This document shows, piece by piece, positions 60,274 through 64,000 of a stretch of 64,000 bases of DNA. A model generated the notes under the pieces. It was not told where the DNA came from. It ran no database searches and saw nothing but the letters and a program-made list of their open reading frames with translations. This DNA comes from Sphingomonas sp. PP-F2F-A104-K0414. Its GTDB lineage: Bacteria; Pseudomonadota; Alphaproteobacteria; Sphingomonadales; Sphingomonadaceae. The number at the start of each line of letters is the position of its first letter. Within the stretch, counting starts at the first letter, position 1. The position numbers and the translations under genes are program-made. Location: the NCBI RefSeq assembly GCF_004340945.1, contig NZ_SLYD01000001.1, forward strand, positions 248,001 through 312,000, written 5' to 3'.

Positions 60274-60318
60274 CGGATATATATCGACAGTGCCGACGAC
60301 CGGATCCATGACGACCCT

Positions 60319-61326
60319 ATGCCGACGATCATCGAAGTGGCCGCTCTCGCAGGCGTCTCGACCGCCACGGTTTCGCGCGTTCTCAGCCGGCCCGAACAGG
60401 TGTCGGAGGAAACGCGCGCGCGCGTGCTGGCGGTCGTTCGCGAGTCCGGTTACGCGCCCAACGTCGCCGCGAGGAGCCTGCGGACGTTGCGCGCGGCGAA
60501 GATCCTGCTGACCGTCCCCGATATCTCCAACGCGTTCTTCGCCAGCGTCATTCGCGGCGCCGAGGAGGCGGCAAGGGACGCAGGTTACTCGGTCGTGGTC
60601 GGCGACACGCGCCACGATCCGGACGTTGAAGACCAATATGCCGACATGCTCTCCCGCCGCGAGGTCGACGGGCTGATCTTCCTTGGCCACCGCCTGCCAA
60701 CCAGCCTCGCCCCGCTGATGGCGCGCAAAGGGACTGCCGCGCCGATCGTCAACGGCTGCGAATACAGTCCCGACCTCGGCGTCCCGAGCGTCCATATCGA
60801 CAATGCCGCCGCCAGTGCCGACGCGATCGAGCATCTGATCGCGCTCGGCCATCGCAGGATCGGCGTCGTCACTGGCCCCGAGATCAGCCCGATCAGCCGC
60901 GACCGCCTCGCCGGCGCAATCGACGCCGCGACCCGTGCCGGCCTGCGCGACAGCCTGCACATCCGCATCGGCGACTATTCCGCCGGCCCCGCGGTCGATC
61001 ACACCCGCGACCTGATCGCGCAGGATGTCACCGCGATCTTCTGCTTCAGCGACGAGATGGCGATGGGCGCACTGAGCGCGATCGGCGACGCCGGGCTGTC
61101 ATGCCCGAAAGACGTTTCCGTCATAGGCTTCGACGACCTCCCGCTCGCGCGCTATTTTCAGCCGCCGCTGACCACCATCGCGCAGCCCAAGGCGATGATC
61201 GGCCGCCGCACCGTCGAGTTGCTTGTCGACATATTGCGCGGCGTCGACAGCCCGTCGCGACAGGTGACGCTGGATCACGAACTGATCGTCCGCGGCAGCA
61301 CTGCACAGCCAGCTTCGGCCCGCTGA
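60319..61326 (+). CDS. LacI-family transcriptional regulator
   Basis: 335 residues. N-terminal helix-turn-helix TIIEVAALAGVSTATVSRVLSRPEQVSEETR with the hinge helix segment NVAARSLRT, then a periplasmic-binding-protein-like effector domain (ILLTVPDISNAFFASVIRGAEEAARDAGYSVVVGDT, VDGLIFLGHRLP, AIFCFSDEMAMGALSAIGDAG, VIGFDDLPLARYFQPPLTTI). It is divergent from the nine-gene sugar operon and just upstream of GH92. It most likely represses both until a sugar or keto-sugar binds. Confidence 0.93.
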   Translation: MPTIIEVAALAGVSTATVSRVLSRPEQVSEETRARVLAVVRESGYAPNVAARSLRTLRAAKILLTVPDISNAFFASVIRGAEEAARDAGYSVVVGDTRHDPDVEDQYADMLSRREVDGLIFLGHRLPTSLAPLMARKGTAAPIVNGCEYSPDLGVPSVHIDNAAASADAIEHLIALGHRRIGVVTGPEISPISRDRLAGAIDAATRAGLRDSLHIRIGDYSAGPAVDHTRDLIAQDVTAIFCFSDEMAMGALSAIGDAGLSCPKDVSVIGFDDLPLARYFQPPLTTIAQPKAMIGRRTVELLVDILRGVDSPSRQVTLDHELIVRGSTAQPASAR

Positions 61327-61410
61327 TCGATTAAATCGGGCGGCGCTTCTCAGATCGACGCTCGCCTGCAATATTCCGAAGCAATCCCTTCCTCCATACG
61401 GGCGATCTCG

Positions 61411-63747
61411 ATGTCGGTTTTCAAGCGATCACGCCTCGCGGGCGCCTTGCTGGGTTTGTTTCTCTCCACCAGCGCCTACGCCCAGGACGCGGCCAGACCG
61501 AGCGATGCGGTCGATCCGTTCATCGGGACGGGCGGCGAAGGGCACACGTTCCCGGGCGCAGTCGCGCCTTTCGGCATGGTCCAGTTGTCGCCGGACACCG
61601 ATACCTCCTGCGTGATCCGCACCTGCTACGGCCACGCCGCCGGCTATCGCTACGACGACCCCACGATCGAGGGGTTCAGCCACACGCATTTCTCTGGCGC
61701 GGGCCATTCCGATCTTGGCGACATCCTCGTCATGCCAGTGTCGGGCGACACGGTGCCGATGGACCCCGGCACGCCCGCCGCGCCCGGCTATCGCTCGCGG
61801 TTTTCGCACGCCACCGAGGTCGCCAAGCCGGGCTATTACGCGGTCACGCTGGACGGTCCCGGCGTGCGTGCAGAAATGACAGCGGGGACGCGGATCGGCG
61901 TGCATCGCTACAGCTTTCCCAAGGGCAAGGCCGCGCATATCGTCGTCGATCTGCGGTCTTCGCTCTATAATTACCCCGGCAAGATTCTGTGGTCGGGGCT
62001 GCACATGAGGGACGACGGCGTGCTCACCGGCTTTCGCGAGACGCGCGGCTGGGCGCCCGGGCGCAAGCTCTACTTCGCGATGCGGTTCTCCGCGCCGCTG
62101 GTCGGCCATGCGCTGGTCAACCGTGAGCAGGACATCGCGTACAAGGGTTTCCAGGGTCCGGGCCGCGGCAGCGATACGCTAGCGGAGAAGCTCGGCCAGG
62201 CACTCGAAGCGCGGCTTGATTTCGGTCCGCTCGACGCACCGCTCGAGGTGAAGGTCGGGATATCAGGGGTCGACGAAGCCGGCGCGCTCGCCAATCTCGA
62301 CAGTGAGCCCGGCGGCTTCGACGCGGTCCGAGCTAAGACGCAGGGCGACTGGGATAATGCGCTGGGCGCGGTCAAGTTCGAGGCCGCGGCCCCGATGCGC
62401 CGGATCTTCGCGACCGCGTTGTACCACAGCCTGCTCGCGCCGAGCGTCTGGAGCGATAGCGATGGGCGGTATCGCGGGCCCGACGATCAGGTTCATCAGG
62501 CCGACGGATTCACGGTCCGCTCGACCTTCTCGCTATGGGACACGTTCCGCGCCGAACATCCGCTGCTGACGCTGATCCAGCCGGAGAAGACAAATACCGA
62601 TATCGTCCGCTCGCTGATCGCCAGCCAGCAGCACAGCCCCGACGGGATCCTGCCGGTCTGGCAGTTCGCCGGACGCGAGACGTGGACGATGATCGGCTAT
62701 CACGCCGTCCCCGTCATCGCCGACGCGTATATGAAGGGCATTCGCGGCTTCGACGCCGAGGCCGCGTTGCAGGCGATGGTCGCGAGCGCCGACCATGCCT
62801 CCTATGGCGGGCTCGGCGAGTATATCCGGCGTGGCTACGTCCCGATCGACAAGGAGCCGGAGGCCGCATCCAAGACGGTTGAATATGCCTATGACGACTG
62901 GACGATCGCGCGGATGGCGCGGCGGATGGGCAAGACCGACATCGCCGAGCGGTTCGAGAAACGCGCGGGCAACTGGCGCAACAGCTTCGACGCGAAGACC
63001 GGCTGGCTGCGCGCAAGGCTCGCGAACGGCGCGTTCCGCACACCTTTCGATCCGACCGCGATCAACTACGGCTCGGATTATACCGAGGGCAATGCGTGGC
63101 AATATAGCTGGTTCGTGCCACAGGATCAGGCAGGCTTGTTCAAGCTGCTCGGCGGCGATGCGAAGACCGTGAAGAAGCTCGACGCGATGTTCGACTTCGA
63201 CAATTCGAAGGTCGATTACAGCCATGCGGAGGATATCGCCGGGCTGATCGGCCAGTATATCCACGGCAACGAACCGAGCCATCACGTCGCCTATCTCTAC
63301 AGTTACGCCGGCGCACCGTGGCGGACGCAGGAACGGCTCGGGCAGATCGTGCAGAGCCAATATGGCGCCAAGCCAGAAGGACTCAGCGGCAACGACGATC
63401 TCGGCCAGATGTCCGCATGGCTGGTGTTCACGGCGCTCGGCTTTTATCCGGTCGCGCCGGGGTCGAACGAATATGTCATCGGCCGCCCGTTCCTGTCCCA
63501 GGCGACGCTGGCACTGCCCGGCGGCAAGCAGTTCGCGATCCGGACGGACAATCTGTCGGACGCCAACCCGTATATCCGGTCGGTCACGCTGAACGGCACG
63601 CCCCTCACACGCAGCTATCTGCGCGACGACGAGATCCGGCAGGGTGGCGAATTGCGGTTCGTGATGGGCGCGCAGCCGAACAAGCTCTGGGGCAAGCGTG
63701 CGAAGGCCCGGCCGTTTTCGTCCTCGACTGCCGCCCTGCCCCACTGA
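61411..63747 (+). CDS. GH92 family alpha-mannosidase, exported
   Basis: 778 residues. Signal peptide MSVFKRSRLAGALLGLFLSTSAYA, then N-terminal beta-sandwich (VDPFIGTGGEGHTFPGAVAPFGMVQLSPDT) and C-terminal alpha/alpha barrel with the family signatures FSHTHFSGAG, SLWDTFRAEHPLLTL, YTEGNAWQYSWFVPQD, GNEPSHHVAYLY and LSGNDDLGQMSAWLVFTALGFYPV. GNDD and the Glu of YTEGN are the residues that bind calcium and provide acid-base catalysis in the family. Members cleave exo alpha-1,2- or related mannosides by inversion. It follows the LacI gene by 84 bases and is likely part of the same regulon, releasing mannose or a mannoside from glycans. Confidence 0.93.
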   Translation: MSVFKRSRLAGALLGLFLSTSAYAQDAARPSDAVDPFIGTGGEGHTFPGAVAPFGMVQLSPDTDTSCVIRTCYGHAAGYRYDDPTIEGFSHTHFSGAGHSDLGDILVMPVSGDTVPMDPGTPAAPGYRSRFSHATEVAKPGYYAVTLDGPGVRAEMTAGTRIGVHRYSFPKGKAAHIVVDLRSSLYNYPGKILWSGLHMRDDGVLTGFRETRGWAPGRKLYFAMRFSAPLVGHALVNREQDIAYKGFQGPGRGSDTLAEKLGQALEARLDFGPLDAPLEVKVGISGVDEAGALANLDSEPGGFDAVRAKTQGDWDNALGAVKFEAAAPMRRIFATALYHSLLAPSVWSDSDGRYRGPDDQVHQADGFTVRSTFSLWDTFRAEHPLLTLIQPEKTNTDIVRSLIASQQHSPDGILPVWQFAGRETWTMIGYHAVPVIADAYMKGIRGFDAEAALQAMVASADHASYGGLGEYIRRGYVPIDKEPEAASKTVEYAYDDWTIARMARRMGKTDIAERFEKRAGNWRNSFDAKTGWLRARLANGAFRTPFDPTAINYGSDYTEGNAWQYSWFVPQDQAGLFKLLGGDAKTVKKLDAMFDFDNSKVDYSHAEDIAGLIGQYIHGNEPSHHVAYLYSYAGAPWRTQERLGQIVQSQYGAKPEGLSGNDDLGQMSAWLVFTALGFYPVAPGSNEYVIGRPFLSQATLALPGGKQFAIRTDNLSDANPYIRSVTLNGTPLTRSYLRDDEIRQGGELRFVMGAQPNKLWGKRAKARPFSSSTAALPH

Positions 63748-63874
63748 TCTGCCCCGCTGATCTGCGTCCGTCCTATGGCGGAGCGGGTCGACATTGCGGA
63801 GACTGGGTGGAGCTATGCGCCCGAACGGCCCCTTCCGCGTTATCCTCTGGAACCGATATCTCGAGAGACAGACC

Positions 63875-64000
63875 ATGAAGAGCGTGACGCTTCCAGGCGG
63901 AGAAACGATACCGGCGCTTGGCCAGGGTAGCTGGATGATGGGTGAGCGCGCCGCGCACCGTGCCGACGAGATCGCCGCGCTGCGCCGCGGCGTAGAGCTA
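63875..64000 (+). CDS. Aldo/keto reductase, 5' fragment cut by window edge
   Basis: Open frame of 42 codons to the window end: MKSVTLPGGETIPALGQGSW then MMGERAAHRADEIAALRRGVEL. The start LPGGETIPALGQGSWMMGE is the N-terminal strand and cofactor loop of aldo/keto reductases. It is 127 bases downstream of GH92 on the same strand and could reduce a carbonyl sugar. Only the first sheet strand and helix are in the window, so the substrate class cannot be assigned. Confidence 0.75.
   Translation, partial: MKSVTLPGGETIPALGQGSWMMGERAAHRADEIAALRRGVEL

Overview
The window is a high-GC bacterial chromosome segment with overlapping genes, many TonB-dependent receptors, Tat-exported sugar enzymes and very few RNA genes or mobile elements. 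The gene content points to an alphaproteobacterium of the Sphingomonadaceae, most likely Sphingomonas or a close relative: a PhoX/PhoD/TonB receptor locus, a FadN-type beta-oxidation protein, a Pls/PosA-type peptide synthetase, NupG-like sugar loci and families of GC-rich palindromic repeats. I assigned this from protein families alone, so genus level is an inference. No integrase, transposase, CRISPR array or origin was seen.

Layout. 1-1185: 5' part of lepA (minus strand), then tRNA-Pro(CGG). 1561-8331: phosphate scavenging, with phoD-like phosphatase, TonB receptor and PhoX-type phosphatase. 8332-8670: two long palindromic repeat elements. 8671-16998: fatty acid use, with a MerR/LiuR-like regulator, FadD, divergent FadA and FadN, a DUF2147 protein, a FadL porin and a DUF2141 protein; a near-perfect palindrome lies between fadD and fadA. 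17003-20934: a FecI/FecR/TonB-receptor signalling set, translationally coupled to an upstream flippase. 20931-26766: surface glycan genes (flippase, TagF-like glycerophosphotransferase, GINT1-like transferase, two GT4 glycosyltransferases). 26810-33293: an HME-type RND efflux operon, ending in a degenerate retropepsin-like gene.

33389-42090: a two-component system that runs straight into a Pls/PosA-type NRPS, a phosphopantetheinyl transferase, a GNAT acetyltransferase and a class II photolyase. Four of the five junctions overlap and the fifth (kinase to NRPS) is 33 bp. Together with the divergent efflux pump this is the most unusual part of the window. 42191-48282: a four-helix-bundle stress protein, a siderophore-uptake set (receptor, DUF3649, PepSY, DUF3325) with a Fur-like box, and a deacetylase-like protein. 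48325-51385: a DUF885 metallopeptidase-like protein divergent from a beta-propeller protein.

51424-64000: a nine-gene carbohydrate operon (NupG-like importer, three sugar isomerase-like TIM barrels, Gfo/Idh oxidoreductase, cytochrome c, DUF1080 hydrolase, gluconate-2-dehydrogenase subunit 3, GMC oxidoreductase). It is divergent from a LacI regulator and a GH92 alpha-mannosidase, with a palindromic operator candidate between them, and is followed by the start of an aldo/keto reductase. The gene set fits periplasmic 3-keto-glycoside oxidation and cleavage.
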